Shown here piece after piece: positions 1 through 9,993 of a stretch of DNA of 64,000 bases. Position numbers and translations under genes: made by a program. The stretch is from positions 9,713,966-9,777,965 of the forward strand of contig CM045746.1 in the NCBI GenBank assembly GCA_024760905.1. Reading direction: 5' to 3'. The notes under the pieces are model-generated. The model saw nothing but the letters and a program-made list of their open reading frames with translations, was not told the DNA's origin and made no database searches. How positions within the stretch are numbered: position 1 is the stretch's first letter; the number at the start of each line of letters is the position of its first letter. This stretch comes from Plotosus lineatus (Eukaryota; Chordata; Actinopteri; Siluriformes; Plotosidae).

Positions 1-640
1 CACTCTTTCACCTCGGGGGTATTCTACATCACTTCATCCAACTCACTCCAGAATCTCTCCTTCTCTTCTAGCTCACATCCTGTCTGTGGGGCATAAGCAG
101 TAACAACATTAAACATCACACCTTCAATTTCTAACTTGAGACTCATCACTCTGTCTGTCCCTCTTTTCACTTCTAGAACATTCCTGACAAACTCCTCCTT
201 CAAGATGACTCCTACTCCATTTCTCTTCCCATCCACACCATGATAAAACAGCTTAAACCCTGCTCCTAAGCTTTTAGCTTTGCTACCTTACCACCTGGTC
301 TCCTGAACATATCCTCCTCTGCATCATGTCAGCCAGCTCTATCTTTTCCTTGCATAGTACCAACATTCAAAGTCCCTACTCTCAGTCTTAGACTCGTGCT
401 TTTCCTCTTCTCTCTCTGCCTATGGACACGCCTCCCACCTCTCCTTCTTCGACCAACAGTAGTCAAATTTCCACCAGCACCCTGTTGGCTAATAGCACTG
501 ATGGCGGTCGTTGTTAACCCGGGCCTCGGCCGATACGGTATGAGATTTGTGTTTGCGGTTTGCATTTTGTAGTTTGGCAAAAGTTTTACGCCGGATGCCC
601 TTTCTATCGCAACCCTCTGCATTTCTCCGGACTTTGGAGA
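1..640 (-). mobile_element. RTE-clade LINE, 5' leader and endonuclease part (fragment, antisense)
   Basis: On the minus strand this holds the LINE 5' leader (a GGGCATCCGGCGTAAAA-type block near 585-610), then a low-complexity basic stretch (GRRRRGGRRVHRQREKRK) and the beginning of an AP-type endonuclease (LRVGTLNVGTM; then GVGVILKEEF and NVVTAYAPQ around 24-236). The frame is broken by stops and shifts around 240-330. The same order of motifs is seen in the longer copy at 10009-12619, which identifies the family. The endonuclease nicks target DNA for target-primed reverse transcription. The copy runs off the left window edge and is not functional as seen. Confidence 0.85.
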
Positions 641-899
641 GGGGGAGAGACACTGGTTAGTGCCACCCCCGCCTCATGGCTGCATTTATGCATGGCTGCA
701 TAAATCAAGTGTAACAGTAAACATTTCCAGGAGAACTGGGGCTGTTTCTGTAAGAGACCCGGTAGATTCTGCACTTGTAAACCTACACAAACTGGACCTG
801 GCGCTGTTCTATTTTTAAACAAAAAGTCATCATCACACCGGAATTAATTATTAATTAATTATTAAATTAATGTATTACTGTTTACTGTATATGTGTGTG

Positions 900-937
<38 letters not shown>
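641..937. other. Unassigned spacer with (AT)n microsatellite
   Basis: Between the antisense LINE head and the sense LINE body lies about 260 bp without recognisable coding content, ending in an (AT)n run at about 903-937. The first 60 bp still resemble the LINE 5' leader (GAGAGACACTGGTTAGTGCC), so part of it may be the extreme 5' end of the inverted LINE segment. Confidence 0.5.
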
Positions 938-938
<1 letters not shown>

Positions 939-2846
939 TTGGTGATGACTTGGTGACTTGGAGACTTGGTGGTGGAATGAGGAAGTGCAGGAGTGTGTAC
1001 AAAGGAAGAGGTTAGCTAAGAAGAAGTGGGACATTGAGAGGACCGAAGAGAGTAAACAGGAGTACAGGGAGACACAGCGTAAGGCGAAAGTAGCAGTGGC
1101 TAAGGCCAAACAGAGGGCATATGATGACTTGTATGATAGGTTGGATAGTAAAGAGGGAGAAAATGATCTATACAGGTTGGCACAGCAGAGAAATAGAGAT
1201 GGGAAGGACGTGCAGCAAGTTAGATTGATAAAGGACAGAGAGGGAACTCTATTGACTAATGACAGAAGTGTGCTGGGAAGATGGAAAGAGTACTTTGAAG
1301 AGCTGATGAATGAGGAAAATGTGAGAGAAAAAGAGTAGAAGAGGTAACCATTGAGGAGCAGGATGTAGCAAAGATCAGTAAGGGTGAAGTGAGAAGGGCA
1401 TTGAAGAGGATGAAGAATGGAAAGGCAGTTGGTCCTGATGATATACCTGTGGAGGTATGGAAGTGTCTAGGAGAGGTAGCAGTAGATTTTCTGACAAGAA
1501 CATTCAACACGGTACTAGAGAGTGAGCAGATGCCGGAGGAGTGGAGGAGAAGTGTGCTGGTGCCCATTTTTAAGAACAAGGGAGACGTGCAGAGTTGCAG
1601 CAACTACAGAGGGATAAAGTTGATGAGCCATACGATGAAGTTATGGGAAAGAATAGTGGAAGTTAGACTAAGGGCAGAGGTCAGCATTTGTGAACAACAG
1701 TTTGGTTTCATGCCAAGAAAGAGCACCACAGATGCAATGTTTGCCTTGAGGATGTTAATAGAGAAGTACAGAGAAGGTCAGAGGGAGCTACATTGTGCCT
1801 TTGTGGATCTGGAAAAGCATATGACAGGGTGCCAAGAGAAGAACTGTGGTATTGCATGAGGAAGTCTGGAGTGGCAGAGAAGTATGTTAGAGTGGTGCAG
1901 GACATGTATGAGAGATGTAAGACAGTGGTGAGGTGTGCTGTCGGTGTGACCGACGAATTCAAGGTGGAGGTGGGACTGCATCAAGGGTCAGCTCTGAGCC
2001 CCTTCTTGTTTGCTATGGTGATGGACAGGCTGACAGATGAGGTGAGACAAGAATCTCCATGGACTATGATGTTTGCAGATGACATCGTGATCTGTAGTGA
2101 GAGCAGAGAACAAGTGCAGGAAAATCTAGAGAGGTGGAGGTATGCCCTGGAAAGGAGAGGAATGAAGGTTAGCCTCAGAAAATCAGAATACATGTGTGTG
2201 AATGAGAAGGACCCAGGAGGAACGGTGATGTTACAGGGAGCAGAGATAACGAAGGTGGAGGATTTTAAGTACTTAGGCTCAACAATCCAGAGCAATGGAG
2301 AGTGTGGAAAAGAGGTGAAGAAGCGTGTGCAGGCAGGCTGGAATGGTTGGAGAAAAGTATCCGGTGTGATGTGCGATAGGAGAGTGTCAGCAAGAATGAA
2401 GGGAAAAGATGGTGGTGAGGCCAGCGATGTTATATGGCTTAGAAACAGTGGCGCTGAGGAAAAGGCAGGAGGCAGAGCTGGAGGTAGCGGAGATGAAAAT
2501 GTTGAGGTTCTCCCTGGGAGTAACGAGGATGGATAGGATCAGAAATGAGTATATCAGAGGGACAGCCCACGTAAGATGTTTTGGAGACAAAGTCAGAGAG
2601 GCTAGATTGAGATGGTTTGGACATGTACAGAGGAGGGATAGTGAGTATATTGGCAGTAGGATGCTGAGGTTGGAACTACCAGGCAGAAGGCCTCGAGGAA
2701 GACCGAAGAAGAGATTTATGGATGTGGTGAAGGAAGACATGAAGGTCGTTGGAGTCAGAAAAGAAGATGCGGAGGACAGGGTGAGGTGGAGGCGGATGAT
2801 TTGCTGTGGCAACCCCTGAAGGGAGCAGCCGAAAGTAAAAGAAGAT
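938..2846 (+). mobile_element. RTE-clade LINE, reverse transcriptase to 3' end (degenerate)
   Basis: Sense-strand RTE LINE body. Pieces in successive frames (958-1338, 1389-1859, 1793-2536, 2409-2819) encode the linker (RKAKVAVAKAKQRAYDD), RT fingers (GKAVGPDDIPVEVWKCLGE; NYRGIKLMSHTMKLWERIVE), palm motifs ([30 protein letters not shown], catalytic FADD at 2072-2083) and the C-terminal region (KYLGSTIQSNG, RWFGHVQRRDSEYIG, PGRRPRGRPKKR). Frameshifts lie near 1335, 1812 and 2405. It ends in the family's 3' terminus (CCCTGAAGGGAGCAGCCGAAAG) followed by a short microsatellite, typical of RTE elements. Not functional. Confidence 0.9.
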
Positions 2847-3329
2847 ATACACACACACACACACATACAGTAGGCCCTTGACTATTCGCGGTTTTGCACT
2901 CATGGTTTGAGTATTCGTGGACTGCCAAGCAACTGACATCTCATTCAAATTCAGCCAATGGCTGTCCTCCTTCCTGCTGATTGTTGAGATGATGTAATGC
3001 CCCTTTTTCCTCATTCGTGTATGTGTTTTAATTACCAGTTAAGCTCTATGATGCCACTGAAACGCTATGCGTCTTCTCTGGTTAAGCGATAGAAAACGCT
3101 GGATGTCTCTTCTGAAGAAATATGACTTTTTTCCTGAAGAAACGACAGTTTCCTCTGAACAGTTGTATTATCTTTTTCATATCTTTTTCAATTATTATTC
3201 CAGTACAGTATCTAAGTTAATGTTTAGAATGTTTGTGAGTGAGATTTTATGTTCTGTAGCATGTTTAACAAACGATGCCAAAAGGATAAACTTTATTACG
3301 CTTCATGTCCTTTTAGATTGAACTTGGAG

Positions 3330-3800
3330 TGACGTCTCCAAGATGGCGCTGCCTAGAGGGCATTGTCACGCAGTTAGAGTGAAATTGTTTCTTTGTTCGT
3401 TTTAATTTGTTGTTCTGTTTGTTTTGCACTATGCTAGTCTATGACCGTTCGACCCGACTACAGCTATGAGCAGCTTCAGCTTCGGCCAACTAAGCACGCA
3501 ACAACTCTTGTCATGAGCTAATATGCTATGGTAGCTCAAAACTAGCCCCACCCCGGCTAACAATAAGCCCGTGCGGAGTTCTCAGAGTCTCCGGCGCTTG
3601 GTTAGAAGTGGAAGGTTAGCACTTCCGGTCATACTGCTTGAAAACGTTCAGTCCCTGTGAAACAAGATGGACGAGCTTCATGCTCAGATTGCAGCGCAGC
3701 GGGATCTACAGGACTGCTCCATACCGTGTTTCTGTGAAACATGGCTCGTGGAGAGTACACCCAATGAGGTGATTGCACCAGCTGGCTACACGGCCTTCAT
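3330..3800 (+). mobile_element. Composite repeat with LINE endonuclease fragment
   Basis: A block also present, rearranged, at 16100-16720. It includes a short LINE-type endonuclease reading frame from 3667 (MDELHAQIAAQRDLQDCS, then CFCETWLVES), resembling the start of AP-endonuclease domains of L1-like LINEs. The frame runs into unrelated sequence after about 3790. Fragment only. Confidence 0.5.
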
Positions 3801-3917
3801 CCCCTGCGATCCCAAGCGCTGGAGTCGTAGTTTGGCCCCTCGCCGCCTGGGCTTATTGTTAGCCGGCAGCCAATGGGAGGCCAGCAGGGCGGGATGATGG
3901 GAGATAGCCAATGAGAG

Positions 3918-4148
3918 ACCAGTGCAGCTAACTGGGTTATCAAAAGCGGCCATGTCTCTCACCCTCTCTGGTAAAAGGCATGTAAAAGAAACAATACTGA
4001 CTGAAGAGTAGGCTCCACAGCTGTCAGCGTATTTCTGCCTTGCAATGGCCTGGTGAGCTGTCCAGGGTGTGTTCTGCCCCCACACAGAGTCAGCTGCGAT
4101 GGGTGCTAGCCTTCCTGTGACCCTAATTAGGATTCAGTCTGTTTAGAA
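3918..4148 (+). repeat. tRNA-headed SINE, body and LINE-like tail (5' truncated)
   Basis: Carries the SINE body (CAGTGCAGCTAACTGGGTTA, about 3920) and the tail ending in CCTAATTAGGATT and GTTTAGAAAA. The tRNA-like head is missing. The same body and tail occur at 20399-20730, 29487-29770, 44767-44985 (-) and 48395-48745 (-). Confidence 0.7.
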
Positions 4149-4455
4149 AACGGGTGGGGCTGGTGGCGTAGTGGTTAGGGTGCTGCACTCGTGATCAGAA
4201 GGTTGTGTATTCAAATCCCAGTTAGACCCCCACTGTGCTAAGACTCCTGGGCAAGGTCTTAATCACAAGTGTGCCTCTGTTCACCCAGCAGTATAAATGA
4301 GTACCAGTAAAATATATTGGGAAGGTCACTCTGGGTGGTAACTAGCGTCCCTTCCAGGAGGAGTTGTACTCCTAGTCACGTCACGTTATGGAAACCGGGG
4401 ATAAGCAGCGGCCTGATGAGCCACTAGGCTTGGCTGTAAAAAGCCCAACAGACTT
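4149..4455 (+). repeat. tRNA-derived SINE, second family
   Basis: Begins with a tRNA-like RNA polymerase III promoter: box A-like GGTGGCGTAGTGGTTAGGG, box B-like GTATTCAAATCCC about 45 bp later. A body with GGAGGAGTTGTACTCCTAG (short inverted repeat) follows, ending in a T-run near 4450. It abuts the previous SINE. SINE identity is inferred from the promoter-like head; no second copy was found here. Confidence 0.55.
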
Positions 4456-4535
4456 TTTTTGTTCTTGAAATGATATGTGTGGTGTGTGTGTGTGTGTGTA
4501 CACACACATTTATATGAGAGATTTAAATTAGTTCT

Positions 4536-5129
4536 CTTTAAAGCAGTGCTTCTCAGTTACTTTCTGTGGCACCACCTATAGGAAGAAAAAACATTTCATG
4601 AACCCCCATCGCCCCGCGAGCGACTATAAATAGAATTTGTCAATAAAAATTTTATTAGTACACCTCTGCATAACATTGTACTGTATCTTTATCGACATTA
4701 AAAACAAAAAAGAAATAAATTCAATTTACAATAAAGAAAAACTTCATTATCATTGTTTTTTAATCTGTAATAGAAAAGATTGCACCAATGTGCCTGAAAT
4801 TAAAAAAATACATCCTTATTTAAACTCATTCAACTTATTTATGTCTTAATATCTCCGTCTCTCTCCACCTTTCTCTTTGTTCCTGTTAGAAAATTTTCCG
4901 TGTTGTTTCTTGAGGGGTTGTGTACTGCGCTTCATATCGTTTGCTCGTGCGAAAAACTGCTACACCAAAGTGTGAGAGCCCCACTGCCAACTAGTGGAGC
5001 GGAGGTGCAATTACACTTAATTCTAGTACACGATGCAGTACTGTATGCCATAAAAGCATGTTCCCCAGGGTCATACGCGCTCTCCCGGCATCGGACGTGC
5101 ACCACTATTTGAGAAGCACTTCTTTAGAG
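4536..5129. mobile_element. hAT-type MITE with 8-bp target-site duplication
   Basis: Element 4544-5121 has inverted ends CAGTGCTTCTCA and, from the right, AAGTGCTTCTCAAATAGT. It is flanked by CTTTAAAG (4536-4543) and CTTTAGAG (5122-5129), an 8-bp duplication with one mismatch, diagnostic of the hAT superfamily. No transposase is present. Related copies are at 34633-34966 and 49388-50122. Confidence 0.85.
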
Positions 5130-5267
5130 ACAAAGACATTTTTGAAAGTTTATTATTGATGATTTTGAGATCGTAGACTTGTATGTGATATTAAATGTAA
5201 TATCATGGTAATTAGTGAAATGCAACGAAAGCTTTAGAATACAGCTTTCATCTTCAATGTACTGTAC

Positions 5268-5304
<37 letters not shown>

Positions 5305-5320
5305 TCCCTCCCTCTCTTTC
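5268..5320. repeat. (TC)n microsatellite
   Basis: Pure TC repeat from about 5270 to 5300, grading into CCCTCCCTCC. The surrounding interval 5130-5940 shows no recognisable gene; it lies inside the Tigger-like element. Confidence 0.9.
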
Positions 5321-5984
5321 ACGTTCTCCTTTCGTCTGCCTACGACTCTTATAGTCTGTATTTCTTCTCTTTTACTAAAAGAAGGCTATTGATCGTCTTT
5401 CTGCATTGATCTTTCTCTGAGTAAACACTCTCCACATCCTTCGTGAGTCCGATTCGGTCCACTTCTCACCCTTTTGTTCCTCTCACAGTTCTATTCTTCA
5501 AAAGTTGTTTTTTTTTCTTGCCATCTGTTTCAGAACTTCTAAAACAAACCGGAAAACCCAAAGGAAGGAAAGAGAGGCGGGGGGAAATCTGCCATGTTGT
5601 GTTAATTGAGCATCAGATGAAAGCTTGAGGGGGAAGTCATTTAGAGTCAAGTGCAAAAGTTTGCATCTTCTTGGGTTCCTGAAAGAGAAAAAAAAGTCAG
5701 TGCGTCTCAGTTCTACAGTTTATCAGCAAAACAAAGCTTTATGCACTTCATCCAACTGATTCTGGGATATAGGAACCGCTATGACACTGTTCCAACTGAC
5801 TGTTTCATTATTAATGACTTAATTCTTCACGGAAAAGCAAAGTTATCATTAAAAATCATAAAAAAGTCATTATCATTAAACATAAGAATTATTCATAATT
5901 CACTTTAACACCCTTTACATTTCAGACAACAATTTCCATAATAATAACAATAATAATAATATAAACCCTACTTTAACACTGTGC

Positions 5985-6085
5985 AGGCCAGATCCCTTCT
6001 GATCTCAAAAGGGAAGCCAAGTTGGGGGTGGTTAATACTTGGGAGATTACCCTGGAATACAGCGTGCTGTGGAGTATCAGGGGAA
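5985..6085 (+). repeat. 5S rRNA-derived SINE head or 5S pseudogene
   Basis: The segment GATCCCTTCTGATCTC, GGGAAGCCAAG, GGTGGTTAATACTTGGGAGA and CCTGGAATACAGCGTGCTGT follows the order and spacing of vertebrate 5S rRNA, including its internal control region (box A GAAGCCAAG-like and box C CTTGGGAGATTACCCTGG-like). Several positions differ, so it cannot be a functional rRNA gene. An A-rich stretch follows at 6112-6125. 5S-headed SINEs (SINE3 type) are known in fishes. Confidence 0.6.
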
Positions 6086-7770
6086 AAGAGCTGGCAACCT
6101 ACCCCGTTTAAAAAGAAAAAAAAAAACCCTTCCAAGAAAAATCCAAGAGTTCGATTCTCATCAAGGCATTAAAATATATAGATACAAAAGAGAGAGACAT
6201 ATTTATCTGCATCCCTGGAACATTTAAAGAGTTTGTTATACACTGAAAACTCGGTGGACGAAAGATTCCTTTGTCAAACAATTCGGAGTTCGATCAAAAG
6301 ATATGAGGACAATCTGCCGTGGTATTTGAAGAAATTATCTGAGTTGGAACCGAGTGTTGAAAGTGTGTTGAACGCTGCTCAGTGTTCGGTACTTTGAACA
6401 GCCAATGAGAGAGAGTCTCCCACTGCGTCTTGTATTTATTCATTACATTACGGTGACTTTAACCCTGAACCCTGAGTCCGAGAAAAGCAGCAGTAATTCT
6501 ACAAGAAAGGAAAAGAGACAAGTCGTGAGAACATGAAGAATCAACTGTGATCAAGAGACAGAGAAGGGAAAACCGCCACGGCCTCTCAAAGCAATAACCC
6601 GCACATCATCTCTCCCTCCCCATTCATCCACATACACTGACACATCGCAGCTTGCGAGGTATGTACTGTAAACAAATACAGTACATAATTAGGTTAATAA
6701 TTACATACTACAGTATTATCTTTTACTCTTTTGTACATTAATGTATGTCTTGTATATTAATGTTTCATAAATACACTCGTTTTCAAAGTACAGTGGTGCC
6801 TGGACTTACGAAATTAATCCGTTCCAAGGGCGACCTTGTAAGTGGAAACGTTCGTTATATGAAACAAAAATTTCCAATTCTCAGAGTGGAGACTGAACCA
6901 CACCCAGTCTTTTATTTTGTCACTGGGAGGAGAGTTATTTAATTCGGAGATTGCTGTGTATAAACAAATCTCATCCACCGTCTCTTCAGCTGTGATGTCC
7001 GTTCCTGGATTACAAACCCCGGCAGCAAAAAAAAATCTCTCGCTTGTCGCGCTGCTGATGGTGACAGCACTCCTTACCATGAGCACAAGAATTTGGAAAT
7101 CCACCAACACAGCAGATCAAAAACACTGAGACTCTCGAGGTAGCTGATTACAATAGGTATGTCCACAAGAACACACACAATCACCCCGCCCACACCAAAT
7201 AAATATCCTCCCACAACCGTGACTGTTAATTTTCATCTATGTAATTTTCAAACCTAAAAGAGCATTTTTGGAAGGGTGCCCACTGGGATTCTCCCATCAT
7301 TCAGGTGAAAGCTGGTTTAACTCTATAACCCTGGAAGGCAGAGAGGTGAAAGAGCTGCATCCGCCTCCGGAGTCCAGAATTTCTGACCCCTGGTTTTATG
7401 CAATGCAAAGTAATGTGATATTTTATTATCAATAAATATCACAGTAAAAAAATGTTTTTCTTAATCATTACTATATTTTACTACATTAAGACTGGATTAA
7501 TAAGCAAGACTGTCTATAGAATGTGTTTAAGAAGCATATTTTAGCACATGTAATAGAAACACAGTATTTTACTTCCGGCTGCTCATTCGCGCATGTAATA
7601 TGATACATGGGGTTTTACTTCCGGGTACAGAACTCGCAGATTATCTTCATTCACGGGAGGGGCCGGAACCAAACCCCCGTGAATAACGAGGGTCTACTGT
7701 ACATACATTAAAAAAAATAAATAAATAACCTTAAACATCTCATTTTAGAGTATTTGTGTGTGTGTGTGTA
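6086..7770. other. No gene recognised (Tigger-like interior)
   Basis: Only transposon-like sequence is apparent. A MITE-like left end (TACAGTGGTGCCTGGACTTACG) starts at about 6791 without a clear right partner, and 7440-7560 matches, inverted, a block at about 15870-15990. No open frame of interest. Confidence 0.4.
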
Positions 7771-7772
7771 TA

Positions 7773-8781
7773 CAGTGTGCTTATGAAATTAATCTGTTCC
7801 AGTGCCTTTTTTCGTAACCTGCAGGTTTAGTAAGTAGAGGTGCATTTTATATGTAAAACACGTGATTCGTTCCAAGACTCCCCCATAAACCCTTTAAAAA
7901 AGTACACGAATTTTGTATGAAATATGTATGAAATGTGTTAAAAGTAAAAGAAAATAATTTATTAAACCATATAAACATTTTATTGACATTTATTAATTAA
8001 ACCATTATTAAACATTTTTTATTAACGCATGCACACACACACACACAAAAAACACTGTCTCTCTCTCTCTGTCTCTATCTGTCTCTCTCTCTCACACACA
8101 CACACGCACACAAAACTCTCTCTCTCTGGTGTGCTTTGTGGAGTGGCGTGTTTTGCCAAATGCGGGCTCTGCCCACACCCAGCACACAATGACGGGGCAA
8201 TTGTGTTTAAATGGACGGGATGTTGTATTTAAAGCGGAATTACAGTACCTGTTTGAAAGATCAGAAATCTTGATTCAATATTAACTTGCTTCCTTGCGAG
8301 ATTGGAGGTCTTGTCCCACGGAGCGCTGTTTTCATGCCTCCATTGCTTCAATATTGTTCCGAAATAATCGCCTCCGTCACTGTGTTTCTGCTTTTCTGTA
8401 TTTTCCGGGTCCATGATGGATAACGAAATATAACACTGCAATGATTAATCTCAAAATAAACTCGCGAGCCAACATTTCTGTTCAACTCTCCTCTCTCACG
8501 CATGTGACAAACAGGAAGTATGGGTAGAGGAAGTATGCGTACAGTTCAGCTGCCTCCTGGCCAGTGGGTGGCCAGCGGGGCGGGATGTTGGGAGACAGCC
8601 AATGAGAGACAACTCACGCATTGTTTGAATTTGTGAATGGCACGTTTGAATTTTTGAATTTCACGGTTGGCGCTTTTCGTAAAAAGAGGTTGTTTTCGTA
8701 ACAAGAGGACGAAAATTTAGGAAAATGTTTTTCACAACCTGGATTTTTCGTATTCAGAGACTTGCTTTCGTAAGTAGAGGC

Positions 8782-8790
<9 letters not shown>
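7773..8790. mobile_element. Tigger-like MITE (TA-flanked)
   Basis: Left end CAGTGTGCTTATGAAATTAA (7773, preceded by TA); the right end near 8790 reads inward as GGGCCTCTACTTACGAAAGC. Internally it has alternating TTTCGTAA/GTAAGTAGAGG motifs and a block GCCAATGAGAGACAACTC shared with other MITEs here. It contains CA and CT microsatellites at 8034-8115. No transposase. Confidence 0.55.
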
Positions 8791-8819
<29 letters not shown>

Positions 8820-8820
8820 C

Positions 8821-8887
<67 letters not shown>

Positions 8888-8967
8888 TATATATAAATAT
8901 ATGCTCAAACAATTTTAACCCTCAGAATATTCTGTGATTTCATCTCACTTTTGATGCATCATCCTCA

Positions 8968-9003
<36 letters not shown>
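8785..9003. repeat. Compound microsatellites (CT)n(AT)n(CA)n and (ATT)n
   Basis: CT run at about 8786-8818, AT run 8820-8844, CA run 8845-8885, then (ATT)n at about 8970-9003. Low-complexity open frames through these are not genes. Confidence 0.95.
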
Positions 9004-9005
<2 letters not shown>

Positions 9006-9049
9006 ATATCTTGGAGAAAGCAGGATGCCCAGCAAGTGAGCCTTTCTCA

Positions 9050-9257
9050 TGGAACCTCTCATCCTCTCTCCCCCTCCTCCCTTCTTTTTCTCTCTCTCTC
9101 TGTCTCCCCTTCCCCCTTACCTTCTGTCTCTCCCTCCCTCCCTTTCTCTCTCTTTCTCTCTCTCTCTCTCCCTCACTCCCCTATCCTCCCTTCCCTTTCT
9201 CTCTCTCTGTCCCCCTTTCCTTTCTGTCTCTCCCTCCCTCCCTATCATTCCTCCCCT

Positions 9258-9302
<45 letters not shown>

Positions 9303-9760
9303 TCTCACTGTCCCCCCCTTACCTTTCTGTCTGTCTCTCTCTCCCTCCCTCACTCCCCTATTCTCCCTTCCCTTTCTCTCTGTCTCCCCCTTCTCTTTCT
9401 GTCTCTCCCTCCCTCCCCTATCCCCCGTACTTTTCTCTCTCTCTCCTATCCTCCCTTCCCTTTTTAACTCTCTCTGTCTCCCCATCCTCCTTACCTTTCT
9501 GTCTCTCACCTATCTCCCTCCCCTTTCTGTCATACTCTCTCTTTCTCTCATCTCCCTTCCTTTTCTCTCTCTTCCACTGACTCTTTCTATCTCTCTCTCC
9601 CCATCCTCTTACTCTGTCCTATCCCATTTTCCTTCTCTCTCTCTCCACTCTCTCCCTTTCCCTTTTTGTCCCTATCTTCCCCTCCCACTCTGTCCTCTCC
9701 TCTCCTATCCCACTTTCTGTTCTCTTTCTCCTTCTCTCCCATACTATTTAACAGGCTTAC
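9050..9760. repeat. About 700-bp polypyrimidine tract
   Basis: Nearly every base on the + strand is C or T, in degenerate units of CTCTCTC, CCCTCCC and CCTTTCTGTCTC. Reading frames through it (Leu/Ser/Pro-rich on +, Arg/Glu-rich on -) are by-products of composition. Such mirror-rich tracts can adopt triplex (H-DNA) structure. Confidence 0.95.
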
Positions 9761-9909
9761 CTGTAATGAATGCTAACTGCTCATGGCCTGGCATTTATGT
9801 GGACAAACAGCGCCACCCGACGGGGTTTAAATATCAAAATATATCTTTCAGAGCTGCCAACCTTTTCAAAAGGTGTGTCCAGTGAATGTCTAAATAAATG
9901 ATCAGTAGA

Positions 9910-9989
9910 AATAAATAACACTTCAATTTAATTCAGTATATTATATACAGTCATATAATATACTGAATTAAATTGAAGTGTTATTTATT
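9910..9989. repeat. Perfect palindrome, 36-bp arms, 8-bp spacer
   Basis: Left arm 9910-9945 and right arm 9954-9989 are exact reverse complements; the spacer is TACAGTCA. It sits directly beside the RTE insertion, and the motif TATTATATACAGTC occurs in the palindrome centre, again at 9995-10008 and at the far LINE end. Confidence 0.95.
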
Positions 9990-9993
9990 CAGT

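Larger units (their letters stand above)
2868..7699. mobile_element. Tigger/pogo-like DNA transposon with nested insertions
   Basis: Inverted ends CAGTAGGCCCTTGACTATTC at 2868 and, reading inward from 7699, CAGTAGACCCTCGTTATTCA, each flanked by TA (2866-2867, 7700-7701), as expected for Tc1/mariner-superfamily Tigger elements. Near 3048-3130 a decayed start of a Tigger transposase is readable (MMPLKRYASS, compare MMSPKRRASS in the copy at 27464). No intact transposase exists; the interior is filled by younger repeats listed separately. A related internal segment recurs inverted at about 15870-16100. Confidence 0.65.

Noticed and set aside
9011..9885. Long Ser/Leu/Pro open frames, up to 278 codons
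   Set aside because: Pure product of the CT-only tract; three overlapping frames are equally open.
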